DNA of 64,000 bases from Saccharothrix australiensis. GTDB lineage: Bacteria > Actinomycetota > Actinomycetes > Mycobacteriales > Pseudonocardiaceae. Position 1 is the first letter of the stretch. Each line of letters starts with the position of its first letter. This document shows, piece after piece, positions 44,615 through 54,693 of this stretch. Below the pieces are notes generated by a model. The model was not told the origin of the DNA, made no database searches, and saw only the letters and a program-made list of their open reading frames with translations. The position numbers and the translations under genes are program-made. Location: positions 5,171,501-5,235,500 of the forward strand of contig NZ_RBXO01000001.1 in assembly GCF_003634935.1 (NCBI RefSeq), written 5' to 3'.

Positions 44615-45006
44615 TGGCCCACCCCCCGACCGGCCCCGTCGACCCGACCGGCCCCGTCGACGCCACCCGCGTGCCCCGCTACGCCGGCGAGGCCACCCCC
44701 GCCCACCTGCCCCGCCAGACCGAGCCGCCCCGCCAGACCGACCGGCCCCGCCAGACCGACCGGCCCCGCCCGACCGACCGGTCCCGCCGGACCACCCCGA
44801 CCTGCCCAGCCCGCCCGACCCACACGGCCCGCCCAACCGGGTCGCCCCGCCGGACCCCCACGGCCCGCCGGACTCACGCAGCCCACTGGACCCGCCGGAC
44901 CCCCACGGCCCGCCTGCCCCACGCCGACACCCCGATGCCGAGGGCTTTCGAAGGCACCACCGGCACCCGCCGGCCCGCCGCCACCGCACTGCCGGCGGTG
45001 TCGTGA
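44614..45006 (+). CDS. Repeat-derived ORF: duplicated agmatinase N-terminus plus 18-bp tandem repeats
   Basis: 130 codons. The first ~100 bases copy the start of the following agmatinase gene (both begin [10 protein letters not shown]... and share [12 protein letters not shown]), with an extra 15-base internal duplication (PTGPVD). It then becomes Arg/Pro/Thr low-complexity sequence ([10 protein letters not shown]...) and ends in TGATG coupled to the real agmatinase ATG, exactly as the amine oxidase stop is coupled to this ORF's ATG. No domain is recognised. Probably a segmental duplication plus slippage that kept the coupling; it may be translated as a disordered protein. Confidence 0.5.
   Translation: MAHPPTGPVDPTGPVDATRVPRYAGEATPAHLPRQTEPPRQTDRPRQTDRPRPTDRSRRTTPTCPARPTHTARPTGSPRRTPTARRTHAAHWTRRTPTARLPHADTPMPRAFEGTTGTRRPAATALPAVS
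44710..44781. repeat. 18-bp tandem repeat
   Basis: Four units of CCCCGCCAGACCGACCGG with small changes (last bases of unit 1, one base in unit 4), continuing as a degenerate fifth unit. They lie inside the duplicated-start ORF. Confidence 0.8.
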
Positions 45007-45953
45007 TGGCCCACCCCCCGACCGGCCCCGTCGACGCCACCCGCGTGCCCCGCTACGCCGGCGAGGCCACCTTCGCCCGCCTGCCCCGCCTGTCGGACCT
45101 GCCCGACGCCGACGCCCTGGTGTGGGGCGTGCCCTTCGACGCCGGGGTGAGCTACCGGCCGGGCGCCCGGTTCGGCCCGGCGCACGTGCGCCAGAGCTCG
45201 CGGCTGCTGCGGCCCTACAACCCGGCGCTGGACACCGAGCCGTTCGCCGCGCGCCAGGTCGCGGACGCCGGTGACGTCGGGGTGAACCCGTTCGACCTCG
45301 CCGAGGCCGTGGCCGCCGTCGAGACCGCCGCCGACGCGCTGTGCGGCACCCGCCGCAGGCTGATCACCATCGGCGGCGACCACACCATCGCGCTGCCGCT
45401 GCTGCGGGTGCAGCACCGGCGGCACGGCCCCGTCGCCGTGCTGCACTTCGACGCGCACCTGGACACCTGGGACACCTACTTCGGCGCGGCCTACACGCAC
45501 GGCACGGCCTTCCGCCGGGCGGGCGAGGAGGGGCTGCTCGACCCCGGCCACTCCGTCCACGTCGGCATCCGGGGTCCGCTGTACTCGCGGCTGGACCTGG
45601 CCGAGAGCGCCCGGCTGGGCTTCACCGCCGTGCACGCCCGCGACTTCGCCCGCACCCCGCTCGACGACGTCGTCGAGCGGGTCCGGGCCCGGCTCGGCGA
45701 CCGGCCCGTGTACGTGTCGGTCGACATCGACGTCCTGGACCCCGGTTTCGCGCCGGGCACGGGCACCCCCGAGGCGGGCGGGCTGTCCAGCCGCGAGCTG
45801 CTCGAAGTGCTGCGCGGCCTGGCCGGCCTCAACGTGGTGGGCGCGGACGTGGTCGAGGTCGCCCCGGCCTACGACCACGCCGAGATCACCGGCATCGCCG
45901 CCGCCCACGTGATCTACGAACTGCTGAGCGTGCTGCCCGAGGAGGAGCGGTGA
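45006..45953 (+). CDS. speB: Agmatinase / guanidinobutyrase (ureohydrolase family)
   Basis: 315 residues. Binuclear manganese site motifs: [30 protein letters not shown], and [19 protein letters not shown] with the family Gly-Leu-Ser following. Releases urea from a guanidino substrate. With an amine oxidase before it and an aldehyde dehydrogenase after it, it may act on agmatine (giving putrescine) or on 4-guanidinobutyrate (giving GABA); sequence alone does not decide. GTGA overlap with the dehydrogenase. Confidence 0.92.
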   Translation: MAHPPTGPVDATRVPRYAGEATFARLPRLSDLPDADALVWGVPFDAGVSYRPGARFGPAHVRQSSRLLRPYNPALDTEPFAARQVADAGDVGVNPFDLAEAVAAVETAADALCGTRRRLITIGGDHTIALPLLRVQHRRHGPVAVLHFDAHLDTWDTYFGAAYTHGTAFRRAGEEGLLDPGHSVHVGIRGPLYSRLDLAESARLGFTAVHARDFARTPLDDVVERVRARLGDRPVYVSVDIDVLDPGFAPGTGTPEAGGLSSRELLEVLRGLAGLNVVGADVVEVAPAYDHAEITGIAAAHVIYELLSVLPEEER

Positions 45954-47380
45954 CCGGTTCCCAGACCGTGCGCAACGTGATCGGCGGGGTGCCCGTCGAC
46001 GCGGTCGACGGCGCGACCACCGAGCTGGTCGACCCCTGCACCGGCGCGGTGGACGGCGTCGCGCCGCTGTCCACCGCCGCCGACGTGGACGCCGCCTACC
46101 GCGCGGCGACCGCCGCGTTCGAGGTGTGGCGGGACGTCACGCCCAAGGAGCGCCAGGAGGCGCTGCTGCGCTGTGCGGACGCGCTGGAGCGCCGGGCCGA
46201 CGAGTTCACCGCCGCCGAGTCGCGCAACACCGGCAAGCCGCTCGCGACCACGCGCGCGGAGGAGGTGCTCGCCGCCGTCGACGTGCTGCGGTTCTTCGCC
46301 GGCGCGGCGCGGCAGCTGCCCGGCGTCGCCGCCGCCGAGTACACCGCGGGCCACACCTCTTACGTGCGGCGTGAACCGGTGGGCGTGGTCGGGCAGGTCG
46401 CACCGTGGAACTACCCGCTGCTCATGGCGGCGTGGAAGGTCGCGCCCGCGCTGGCCGCGGGCAACGCGGTCGTCCTCAAACCGGCCGACACCACCCCGGT
46501 GACCGCCGCGCTGCTCGGCGCGCTCGCGGCCGAGTTCCTGCCGCCGGGCGTGCTCAACGTCGTCTGCGGCGACCGGGACGCCGGCCGCGCGGTGGTGGCG
46601 CACCCGGCCGCCGCGATGGTGTCGATCACCGGGTCGACCAGGGCCGGGGTGGAGGTGGCGCGCACCGCGGCCGACCGCGTCGCCCGCGCCCACCTGGAAC
46701 TCGGCGGCAACGCGCCCGTGCTCGTGTTCGCCGACGCCGACCTCGACGCCGCCGCGGCGGGCATCGTCGCGGCGGGGTTCTTCAACGCGGGCCAGGACTG
46801 CACCGCGGCGGCGCGGGTCCTCGTGGAGCGGCGTGTGCACGACGAGTTCACGGCGCTGCTGGCCGACCACGCCCGCGGCGTCCGCACCGGACCGCCGTCC
46901 GACCCGACCGCCGACTACGGCCCGCTCAACAACGCCGACCAGTTCGCCCGCGTCCGCGCGGTCCTGGCCGGACTGCCCGACCACGCGCGGGTCGTCACCG
47001 GGGGCGAGGTCGTCGGCGACCGCGGGTACTTCCTCGCGCCGACGGTCGTCGCCGGGGTGCGCCAGGAGGACGCCGTGGTCCGGGACGAGAACTTCGCGCC
47101 GCTGCTGACGGTGCAGCCGTTCGCCGACGAGGCCGAGGCGCTGCGCCTGGCGTGCGGCGTCGAGCAGGGCCTGGCGGCGAGCGTCTGGACCGGCGACCAC
47201 GGCCGCGCCCTGCGCGCGGCGGCCCGGCTGGACTTCGGGTGCGTCTGGGTCAACACGCACATGGTGCTGGTGCCCGAGATGCCGCACGGCGGGTTCAAGA
47301 AGTCCGGCTACGGCAAGGACCTCTCCCAGTACGGCCTGGAGGACTACACCCGCCTCAAGCACGTGATGCACAAGCACTGA
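45950..47380 (+). CDS. Aldehyde dehydrogenase, gamma-aminobutyraldehyde dehydrogenase-like
   Basis: 476 residues from GTG 45950 (GAGGAG upstream, overlapping the agmatinase stop). NAD-binding [40 protein letters not shown]; general-base Glu in [13 protein letters not shown]; catalytic Cys in [15 protein letters not shown]. The [20 protein letters not shown] ending is typical of aminobutyraldehyde/betaine aldehyde-type enzymes. Oxidises 4-aminobutanal (or 4-guanidinobutanal) to the acid. Confidence 0.92.
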   Translation: MTGSQTVRNVIGGVPVDAVDGATTELVDPCTGAVDGVAPLSTAADVDAAYRAATAAFEVWRDVTPKERQEALLRCADALERRADEFTAAESRNTGKPLATTRAEEVLAAVDVLRFFAGAARQLPGVAAAEYTAGHTSYVRREPVGVVGQVAPWNYPLLMAAWKVAPALAAGNAVVLKPADTTPVTAALLGALAAEFLPPGVLNVVCGDRDAGRAVVAHPAAAMVSITGSTRAGVEVARTAADRVARAHLELGGNAPVLVFADADLDAAAAGIVAAGFFNAGQDCTAAARVLVERRVHDEFTALLADHARGVRTGPPSDPTADYGPLNNADQFARVRAVLAGLPDHARVVTGGEVVGDRGYFLAPTVVAGVRQEDAVVRDENFAPLLTVQPFADEAEALRLACGVEQGLAASVWTGDHGRALRAAARLDFGCVWVNTHMVLVPEMPHGGFKKSGYGKDLSQYGLEDYTRLKHVMHKH

Positions 47381-47422
47381 CCTCCGTCGAAGCCCACCCG
47401 TGCCCGAAGAAAGGTGCCGGCC

Positions 47423-48718
<1,296 letters not shown>

Positions 48719-48727
48719 GGCACGCGC

Positions 48728-48760
48728 GCCGCACCCGCCGATGCCGCCGGCGGGTGCGGC
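48728..48760 (+). terminator. Terminator hairpin after gabT
   Basis: 12-bp perfect stem (GCCGCACCCGCC with GGCGGGTGCGGC), nine-base loop, ten bases after the gabT stop. Confidence 0.7.
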
Positions 48761-49189
48761 GGCGGTGCGGTGTGCCCACCCGCGCCGACACGGGTCGGAC
48801 GGCCTGCCAAGCCCGGCGTGCGCGTTGCCGAACCCACCGATCCGGCCGCGCGGGGCAATGTGAGCATCCTACCGAAACCGCGGCGCGATGGTCGGCGCGA
48901 AACGAGATGCATCGGGCGCCGAAGGGCCCGCGATCAGCGCGGAAGGCGCCGCGGAGCGGGATTCCGCAGTACACGTTCGGCCGATCACCCTCCCTTATCG
49001 AACCGACCGATCGGCGACAAGGTGATCAGCGCCACTGTTTGAACCCGGCCCAACCGGAATCGTCTGTTTGGCGGCCATTTCGCCGAAAAACCCGCTGCTA
49101 ACGTTCGAACAGCGGCGCTCCGGGGTTCGGGCGCAGTCCGCCTCCGGATTGTTCGCGTCGCATTCACCGAACAGACGGGTGAGACGAAC
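48761..49189. promoter_or_regulatory. Noncoding region upstream of melC1
   Basis: No gene is seen. The segment from ~48960 to 49190 is clearly less GC-rich than its surroundings, as expected for a regulated promoter. I could not assign -35/-10 boxes with confidence. Confidence 0.4.
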
Positions 49190-49576
49190 ATGCACGTCCA
49201 AAAGCATGCGGAAGACCGTGTCGTCGGCCGGCGGAGATTCCTCGTCGGCGGTCTGGTCGGCGGCGGTGTCGCCATCGCCGCGGGGGTCGGCCTGCTCGGC
49301 GGCGCGCACGCGCACGCGGTGGAACTGGAGGAATTCGACGAGGTCTACCAGGGGCGGCACATCCGGGGTTGGGCCGTCAAGGAGGGCGAGAACCCGCGCA
49401 GCGAGGCGTTCGTGGACGACGACCCGCTGCACGTCATGCGCAACGGCGACGGCACCTTCACGACGTCGGTGAACCACTACGAGTCCTTCGACACCCTCCG
49501 GGCCGCCACCCGACGCGCGGTGGAGACGCTCGGCGACCTGCGGCCGGAATTGCCGCCGACCCACCACGGCCACTGA
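49190..49576 (+). CDS. melC1: Tyrosinase cofactor (copper chaperone) MelC1
   Basis: 128 residues. Twin-arginine signal peptide (GRRRFLVGGLVGGGVAIAAG), since MelC1 exports folded MelC2 through Tat as a complex. The mature part has EFDEVYQGRHIRGW and the chaperone loop DDPLHVMRNGDGTFTTSVNHY, with Tyr near the active-site-entering position and His/Met residues. It delivers copper and is needed for tyrosinase activation. 26 bases separate it from melC2. Confidence 0.95.
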   Translation: MHVQKHAEDRVVGRRRFLVGGLVGGGVAIAAGVGLLGGAHAHAVELEEFDEVYQGRHIRGWAVKEGENPRSEAFVDDDPLHVMRNGDGTFTTSVNHYESFDTLRAATRRAVETLGDLRPELPPTHHGH

Positions 49577-49602
49577 GTCGGGTCGCGGACAGGGGGAGCA
49601 TC

Positions 49603-50421
49603 ATGGGTATCCGCAAGAATCAGGCGAGCCTGAGCCCGACCGAGCGGTCGAATTTGGTCAACGCCATTCTCGCGCTCAAGCGGAGTGGCCGTTACGACCT
49701 CTTCGTGCGAACGCACATCGACCGGGCGAACGGGGACAGCGACTGGTCGACGCGCATCGGGCACCGGGCGCCGTCGTTCCTGCCGTGGCACCGCAAATAC
49801 CTGATCGATTTCGAGCTGGCGCTCCAGGAGGTCGACCCGTCGGTCACCCTCCCCTACTGGGACTGGACCACCGCCGGCAGTTCCTCCACGCTCTGGGCGA
49901 ACGACTTCATGGGTCCCAACGGGACCGCCGCGAGCAACTGGCGGGTCAACGCGGGCCCGTTCGCCCGGTCGACAGGTGCGTGGACGCTGAGCGTGCGCAG
50001 CGACTCGGCCGACTTCCTGCGCCGCAGCTTCGCGCCGGGTGGGATGCAACTGCCCACGGCGGCCGATGTGTCGTCGTTGCTCGGGATCACGACCTATGAC
50101 ACCTCCCCCTGGAACAGCACCTCGCTCAACAGCTTCCGCAACCACCTGGAGGGCTTTCGCGGTCCGGGCCTGCACAACCGGGTGCACAACTGGGTCAGCG
50201 GCACGATGGCGGGCGCGGGCTCGCCGAACGACCCGGTGTTCTGGCTGCACCACTGCAACGTCGACCGCCTGTGGTCGCAGTGGCAGGCCAGGCACCCCGG
50301 CTCGACCTACCTGCCCACCGCCGGGACGGCGGACGTGGTGGACATCGACGAGCCGATGCACCCCTGGTCCACCACGCCGCGCGACATGCTCGACCACAGC
50401 GCCGTCTACCAGTACCAGTGA
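49603..50421 (+). CDS. melC2: Tyrosinase MelC2
   Basis: 272 residues, ATG 49603 after AGGGGGAGCA; no signal peptide of its own, as expected. CuA histidines His38 (VRTHID), His54 (IGHRAPSF), His63 (PWHRKYL); CuB histidines His191 and His195 (LHNRVHNW) and His216 (FWLHHCNVDRLW). Oxidises monophenols to o-quinones, the first step of melanin formation. Length equals that of Streptomyces MelC2. Confidence 0.96.
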   Translation: MGIRKNQASLSPTERSNLVNAILALKRSGRYDLFVRTHIDRANGDSDWSTRIGHRAPSFLPWHRKYLIDFELALQEVDPSVTLPYWDWTTAGSSSTLWANDFMGPNGTAASNWRVNAGPFARSTGAWTLSVRSDSADFLRRSFAPGGMQLPTAADVSSLLGITTYDTSPWNSTSLNSFRNHLEGFRGPGLHNRVHNWVSGTMAGAGSPNDPVFWLHHCNVDRLWSQWQARHPGSTYLPTAGTADVVDIDEPMHPWSTTPRDMLDHSAVYQYQ

Positions 50422-50426
50422 CCGCG

Positions 50427-50476
50427 GCGCACCGGCCCGGCGACCGCCCGAGGGCGCGCCCGCCGGGCCGGTGCGC
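50427..50476 (+). terminator. Terminator after melC2
   Basis: 16-bp perfect stem (50427-50442 with 50461-50476) and an 18-base loop, beginning six bases after the melC2 stop. Confidence 0.75.
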
Positions 50477-50520
50477 CCGGTGGCGGTGCGCCAGGGTGCG
50501 GGGCCGGGGCGGGGTGGACC

Positions 50521-50570
50521 GGGCGGCGTCGCCCCCGCGACCGGAGCCGGTCGCGGGGGCGACGCCGCCC
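50521..50570. terminator. Perfect 22-bp hairpin before the convergent YbhB gene stop
   Basis: Arms 50521-50542 and 50549-50570 are fully complementary around a GGAGCC loop, two bases beyond the leftward gene's stop codon. One of the longest perfect hairpins in the window; probably terminates the leftward transcript and backs up the melC terminator. Confidence 0.75.
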
Positions 50571-50572
50571 GC

Positions 50573-51214
50573 TCAGCGCCCGAACAGGCCGACCAGCGTG
50601 CCGGCGGCCAGCACGTGGCCCTCGGTCGCGGAGCGCAGGTCCTCCGCCGTGACGCCCTCGCCGAGCCCGAGCGGGCGGTCGACGGCGAGCACGCGGAAGA
50701 GGTAGCGGTGCGGCTCGTCGCCCACCGGCGGTCGGGGCCCGCCCCAGCCGGGCTCGCCGTAGTCGTTGCGGCCGACGACCGCGCCGGCGGGGGTCGCGCC
50801 CTCCTCGACGGAGGTCACGTCGGCCGGGATGCCGGACACCACCCAGTGCGCGAACGTCCCGCCGGGCGCGTCCGGGTCCTCGCACAGCAGCGCCAGTTCC
50901 GCCGTGCCCGGCGGCACGTCGGACCACTGGAGCGGCGGCGAGGTGTTCCCGCCGTCGCGCGAGTACCGGTCCGGGATGAGCGTGTTCCCGCTGAACGCGG
51001 CGCTGCGCAGGGCCAGGCCGCCGTCGGCCGCCGCGCCGCCGCCACCGCCGGCCGGCCCCGAGGCCCGCTCGCCCACCGGTCGCGGCGGGTGGTCGCGCTG
51101 GAGCCGCTCGTTCGCCGCCGCGTCGGCGTGCCGGTCGGGCACGCCCCGGTCGTCCAGCTCGGCGCGGAGGCGCGTGCGCCGGACGTCGTACGCGTGGCTA
51201 CCAGGATCAGGCAT
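50573..51214 (-). CDS. YbhB/YbcL family (Raf kinase inhibitor/PEBP-like) protein
   Basis: 213 residues from ATG 51214 (GAGAGG upstream). PEBP fold motifs: FSGNTLIPDRYSRDGGNTSP, LLCEDPDAPGGTFAHWVV (DPDxP, HWxV) and GRNDYGEPGWGGPRPPVGDE plus PHRYLFRVLAVD. An N-terminal ~70-residue charged extension (RRTRLRAELDDRGVPDRHAD) precedes the domain, as in some actinobacterial members. Function of bacterial YbhB is unclear. Confidence 0.88.
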   Translation of the reverse strand: MPDPGSHAYDVRRTRLRAELDDRGVPDRHADAAANERLQRDHPPRPVGERASGPAGGGGGAAADGGLALRSAAFSGNTLIPDRYSRDGGNTSPPLQWSDVPPGTAELALLCEDPDAPGGTFAHWVVSGIPADVTSVEEGATPAGAVVGRNDYGEPGWGGPRPPVGDEPHRYLFRVLAVDRPLGLGEGVTAEDLRSATEGHVLAAGTLVGLFGR

Positions 51215-51459
51215 GTCCGCTTCCTCTCCGTTCGGTCGCGCCGGCGGGCCGTGCGGCCGGCCCGCCGCGGGCGCTCCTGTCGCCCGGCACCGGTTCCCCG
51301 GCGGCGGCGCCTCGCCCGACGACCGGGCCGCCGGGTCGTGCGCGACGACCGGGCGGTCCCCGCCGGGCGACACCGGTCGGGTACCCGGCGCGGGCGGTGT
51401 GATTCGGCACCGCGGTCGTCACCGGGTCGCGCCCGCGGCGGGGCGCCCCGGCCGCCCGG

Positions 51460-52266
51460 CTACCCCGTCAGCCCGGTCTCGGTCACGCCGCGCACCAGGT
51501 AGCGCTGCAGCAGCACGAACACCAGCACGATCGGCAGGATGGACACCGCCGCCGCGGCGAACAGCAGGGTGATCTTCGGGTTCTGGGCGGTGAGCAGGCT
51601 GGACATCGCGACCTGCACCGTCCAGCTGGTCGAGTCCTGCGCGATGACCAGCGGCCACAGGAACTGGTTCCAGCTGCCGATGAAGTCGATGACCGCGATC
51701 GCGGCGAAGAACGCCGTGGAGTTCGGCACGACCACCCGCCGGAACACGCCCCACCGGGACAGGCCGTCCAGCCTGCCCGCCTCCTCCAGCGCCACCGGGA
51801 AGTCCAGGAAGTACTGCCGGAACAGGAACACGTTGAGCGCGCTGAACAGTCCGGGCACCACCAGCCCGCGCAGGTCGGACAGCCAGCCCAGGCTCGACAC
51901 CACGACGAAGCTCGGCACGAACGTGACCGCGGTCGGCACCATCAGCGTCGCCACGATCGCGTACAGGACCACGGGCGCGTGCCGGTAGGGCACGCGCGCC
52001 AGCCCGTACCCCGCGAGCGAGCACACCAGCAGCTGGCCCGCGGTCTGGAGCACGGCCACCACGGTGGAGTTCAGCAGGCTGCGCGCGAACGGGACCTCGT
52101 CGCCGGAGAACACCTCGGCCACCGTGGACCACCCGGTGGCCACCCCGTCCCGGACCAGCACGGCGAACGGCAGCAGGAACAGCGCCGCCGCGACCACGAG
52201 CGCCACCCAGCGCGCGACCGCGCCCACGCGCCCGGCCGGGGTGTGCCGGTACCCCACGGGTCGCAT
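51460..52266 (-). CDS. Carbohydrate ABC transporter permease (MalG-like)
   Basis: 268 residues, six membrane helices. EAA loop FLDFPVALEEAGRLDGLSRW, then GVFRRVVVPNS, typical of MalG/LacG-type permeases. Its ATG overlaps the stop of the MalF-like gene (ATGA). Last gene of the importer operon. Confidence 0.93.
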   Translation of the reverse strand: MRPVGYRHTPAGRVGAVARWVALVVAAALFLLPFAVLVRDGVATGWSTVAEVFSGDEVPFARSLLNSTVVAVLQTAGQLLVCSLAGYGLARVPYRHAPVVLYAIVATLMVPTAVTFVPSFVVVSSLGWLSDLRGLVVPGLFSALNVFLFRQYFLDFPVALEEAGRLDGLSRWGVFRRVVVPNSTAFFAAIAVIDFIGSWNQFLWPLVIAQDSTSWTVQVAMSSLLTAQNPKITLLFAAAAVSILPIVLVFVLLQRYLVRGVTETGLTG

Positions 52267-53159
52267 CAGCCCACCCTCCGCAAGACCCGGCCCGACAGCA
52301 GCGTCACCAGCGCGATCACCAGCGCGAGGACGACCGCGCCCGCGCTGCCGCGCCCGAGGTCCTGCCCGCCGGAGCCGAGCGAGGTGTAGTACAGGTAGAC
52401 CAGGGGCGGTCGCGCGAACGGCGGGTAGCCCCGCGAGTCGCCCAGGATGTTGTAGAACTCGTCGAACGCCTGGTAGGCGTTGATCAGGTTCAGGGTGAGC
52501 ACGGCGACCAGCGCGCCGCGCAGGCCGGGCAGCGTGACGTGCCGGAAGGTCTGCCAGCCGGGCGACGCGCCGTCGGTCCACGCCGCCTCGTACAGGTGCG
52601 CCGGGATCCGCTGCAACGCGGCGATGAACAGGATCATGTAGAAGCCGAGCTGCAACCACAGCCGGGTGGTCACGAGCACGACCCAGTACAGCGGCGGGTC
52701 CACGGTGCCGGTCCACGCCTGCGGCTCGCCGCCGAACCAGCCGAGCACCGTGTTCGCCACGCCGCTGTCCACCCCGGAGAACAGCGCCATCTTCCACACC
52801 AGCGCGGCGACCACGTAGGAGCAGGCGAACGGCAGGAAGAACACCGACCGGAAGAACGCGCGCGCGACCGGGACGCGGTCGACCAGCAGGGCGAGCGCCA
52901 GCGCCGCCACCACCGTGGCGGGGATGACGAACGCGGCGAACACCGTGAACGTGCCGATGCTGTCCAGGAACGCGCGGTCGGTCAGCACGCCCGCGTAGTT
53001 GTCGAACCCGACGAAGTCGGTCGGCGTCACGGTGTTGCGCGCGTCGAAGAAGCTGAGGTAGGCGCTCCAGCCGATCGGCACGTAGGTGAACAGCAGCAGC
53101 CCGGCGGCGAACGGGCCGACGAACAGCCAGAAGGCGAGCGCGGCGCGCCGCCCGCTCAC
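52266..53159 (-). CDS. Carbohydrate ABC transporter permease (MalF-like)
   Basis: 297 residues from GTG 53159 (overlapping the binding-protein stop, GTGA). Six helices; N-terminal ALAFWLFVGPFAAGLLLFTY, EAA loop HLYEAAWTDGASPGWQTFRH followed by VTLPGL. Heterodimerises with the following MalG-like permease. Confidence 0.93.
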   Translation of the reverse strand: MSGRRAALAFWLFVGPFAAGLLLFTYVPIGWSAYLSFFDARNTVTPTDFVGFDNYAGVLTDRAFLDSIGTFTVFAAFVIPATVVAALALALLVDRVPVARAFFRSVFFLPFACSYVVAALVWKMALFSGVDSGVANTVLGWFGGEPQAWTGTVDPPLYWVVLVTTRLWLQLGFYMILFIAALQRIPAHLYEAAWTDGASPGWQTFRHVTLPGLRGALVAVLTLNLINAYQAFDEFYNILGDSRGYPPFARPPLVYLYYTSLGSGGQDLGRGSAGAVVLALVIALVTLLSGRVLRRVG

Positions 53160-54400
53160 CGGTCGAGCCGCGCGATCTCGTCCCGCGCCACGCCCAGCGC
53201 CGCGCGGAGTTCGCCCGTCGCGTCGGCGCCCTCCCGCGCGATCCGCGCGACCGCGTCCGCCAGCGCCGTGTTGGCGCGGGCCGACCAGCGGGCGGGGCTC
53301 GCGATGCGGCCGCTCGCGGTGACGAACCCGACGACGTCCTTGCCCGGTCCGGCGCGCAGCGGCTCCGCCTTGGCGGCCAGGCTGTGCCGGGCGGGCAGGT
53401 GCGCGCCGAACCCGGTGGCGAACTCCGCCTGGTGGTCCACCTGGTCGACCCACAGCCACTTGACGTACGCCTTGGCCGCGTCGACGTCGGCGCTGCGCGC
53501 GTTCACCATCGCGCTGTACGCGCCCACCGGCACCGACTCCGCCCCGGCGGCGTCCAGGCGCGGGAACGGGAGCACCCCGACGTCGTCGCCGTGCGCCGCG
53601 GTGATCTTCGGCAGGTTCCACAGGCCGGTCCACTGCATGGCCACGAGCCCGTCGACGAACGCGCCGGGGTCGGCCCAGTCGGTCGGCGCGCCGAGCAGCA
53701 GGCCGCCGCCCTGGTGCAGCTCGCGGAGCTTGCCGAACGCCGCGGCCGCGCGGGGGTCGTCGAAACCGGGCTCCCGGCCGTCCGCGGACAGCAGGTCCAG
53801 CCCCGCCGACCACAGCAGCGGCGCGGTGAGGACGGCGACGCCGCCGTCGTTGCCGGCGAACAGGCCGCGCACGCCGCCGGCGGTGAGCCGCCGCGTGGCG
53901 TCGACCAGCTCGTCGACGGTCCGGGGCGGTGCGACGCCCGCCCGTTCGAGCAGGCTCGGCCGGTAGTACAGCACCTGGGTGTCGACCGCCTGCGGGATGC
54001 CGTAGAGCCTGCCGTCCACGGTCTGGGAGTCCAGCAGCGTCTTGAGGAAGTCGTCCCGCGCGTCACCGAGCAGGTCGTCCAGCGGCGCCACCTGGTGCTG
54101 CCGCACCCACTCGACCTTGACCTGCGCCTCGAACACGTCGGGCACCGCGCTGTTCTGCAACGCCGTCACGATCTTGGAGTCGTAGTCGCCGGGGTTCCAC
54201 TGCACCTCGACCTTCGCGCCCTGGTAGGCGGCGGCGTAGCGGCGCACCGCGTCCTGCACGCCGTCCTCGCCGTAGGCGTGGTACCAGTGCCGCAGCGTGC
54301 CGGCGGCGGACCCCTCACGGCCGGTGTTGGACCCGCACGCGGTGAGCCCCAGCAACCCCGCCACCGCGAGGAACGACCGACGGCTCAGTTCGGCGACCAC
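53156..54400 (-). CDS. Lipoprotein extracellular sugar-binding protein of an ABC importer
   Basis: 414 residues from GTG 54400 (GGGGGAGG upstream). Lipobox LLGLTACGS with lipidated Cys after a short twin-Arg-containing signal (ELSRRSFLAVAG). Family 1 solute-binding fold: RHWYHAYGEDGVQDAVRRYA, VPDVFEAQVKVEWVRQHQVA, GIPQAVDTQVLYYRPSLLE, MQWTGLWNLPKI. No ATPase gene follows; the importer likely borrows a shared ATPase of the MsiK kind, as is common in actinobacteria. Divergent from fdhA. Confidence 0.92.
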   Translation of the reverse strand: MVAELSRRSFLAVAGLLGLTACGSNTGREGSAAGTLRHWYHAYGEDGVQDAVRRYAAAYQGAKVEVQWNPGDYDSKIVTALQNSAVPDVFEAQVKVEWVRQHQVAPLDDLLGDARDDFLKTLLDSQTVDGRLYGIPQAVDTQVLYYRPSLLERAGVAPPRTVDELVDATRRLTAGGVRGLFAGNDGGVAVLTAPLLWSAGLDLLSADGREPGFDDPRAAAAFGKLRELHQGGGLLLGAPTDWADPGAFVDGLVAMQWTGLWNLPKITAAHGDDVGVLPFPRLDAAGAESVPVGAYSAMVNARSADVDAAKAYVKWLWVDQVDHQAEFATGFGAHLPARHSLAAKAEPLRAGPGKDVVGFVTASGRIASPARWSARANTALADAVARIAREGADATGELRAALGVARDEIARLDR

Positions 54401-54693
54401 GCGACCACCTCCCCCTGTTCGACCCCCGACGATTATCGGAACCCGGTGATCATCTGTCGAGCCGTCCCACCGGTGGGGACGGACCGCCGGGCGGGCGACC
54501 ACCGCGAGCGGACCGGCGCGGGAGCCGCCGCCGGTCGCCCGAAGCCTCCCAGCGCCGACCTTCCCCGGTCGCACCGGCCCCGCGGCACCGCCGCGACGCC
54601 ACCGATCGGGCGGGCGGGGGCGTCCCCGACCGGCGGCCCGGCCGGGATGCGTGCGGCGGCCGGCGGTGTGAGCATGGGACCGAGGAGGTCGAC

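Noticed and set aside
44614..45006. A second agmatinase gene
   Set aside because: Only the first ~35 codons match; the rest is low-complexity and no metal-binding motif exists.
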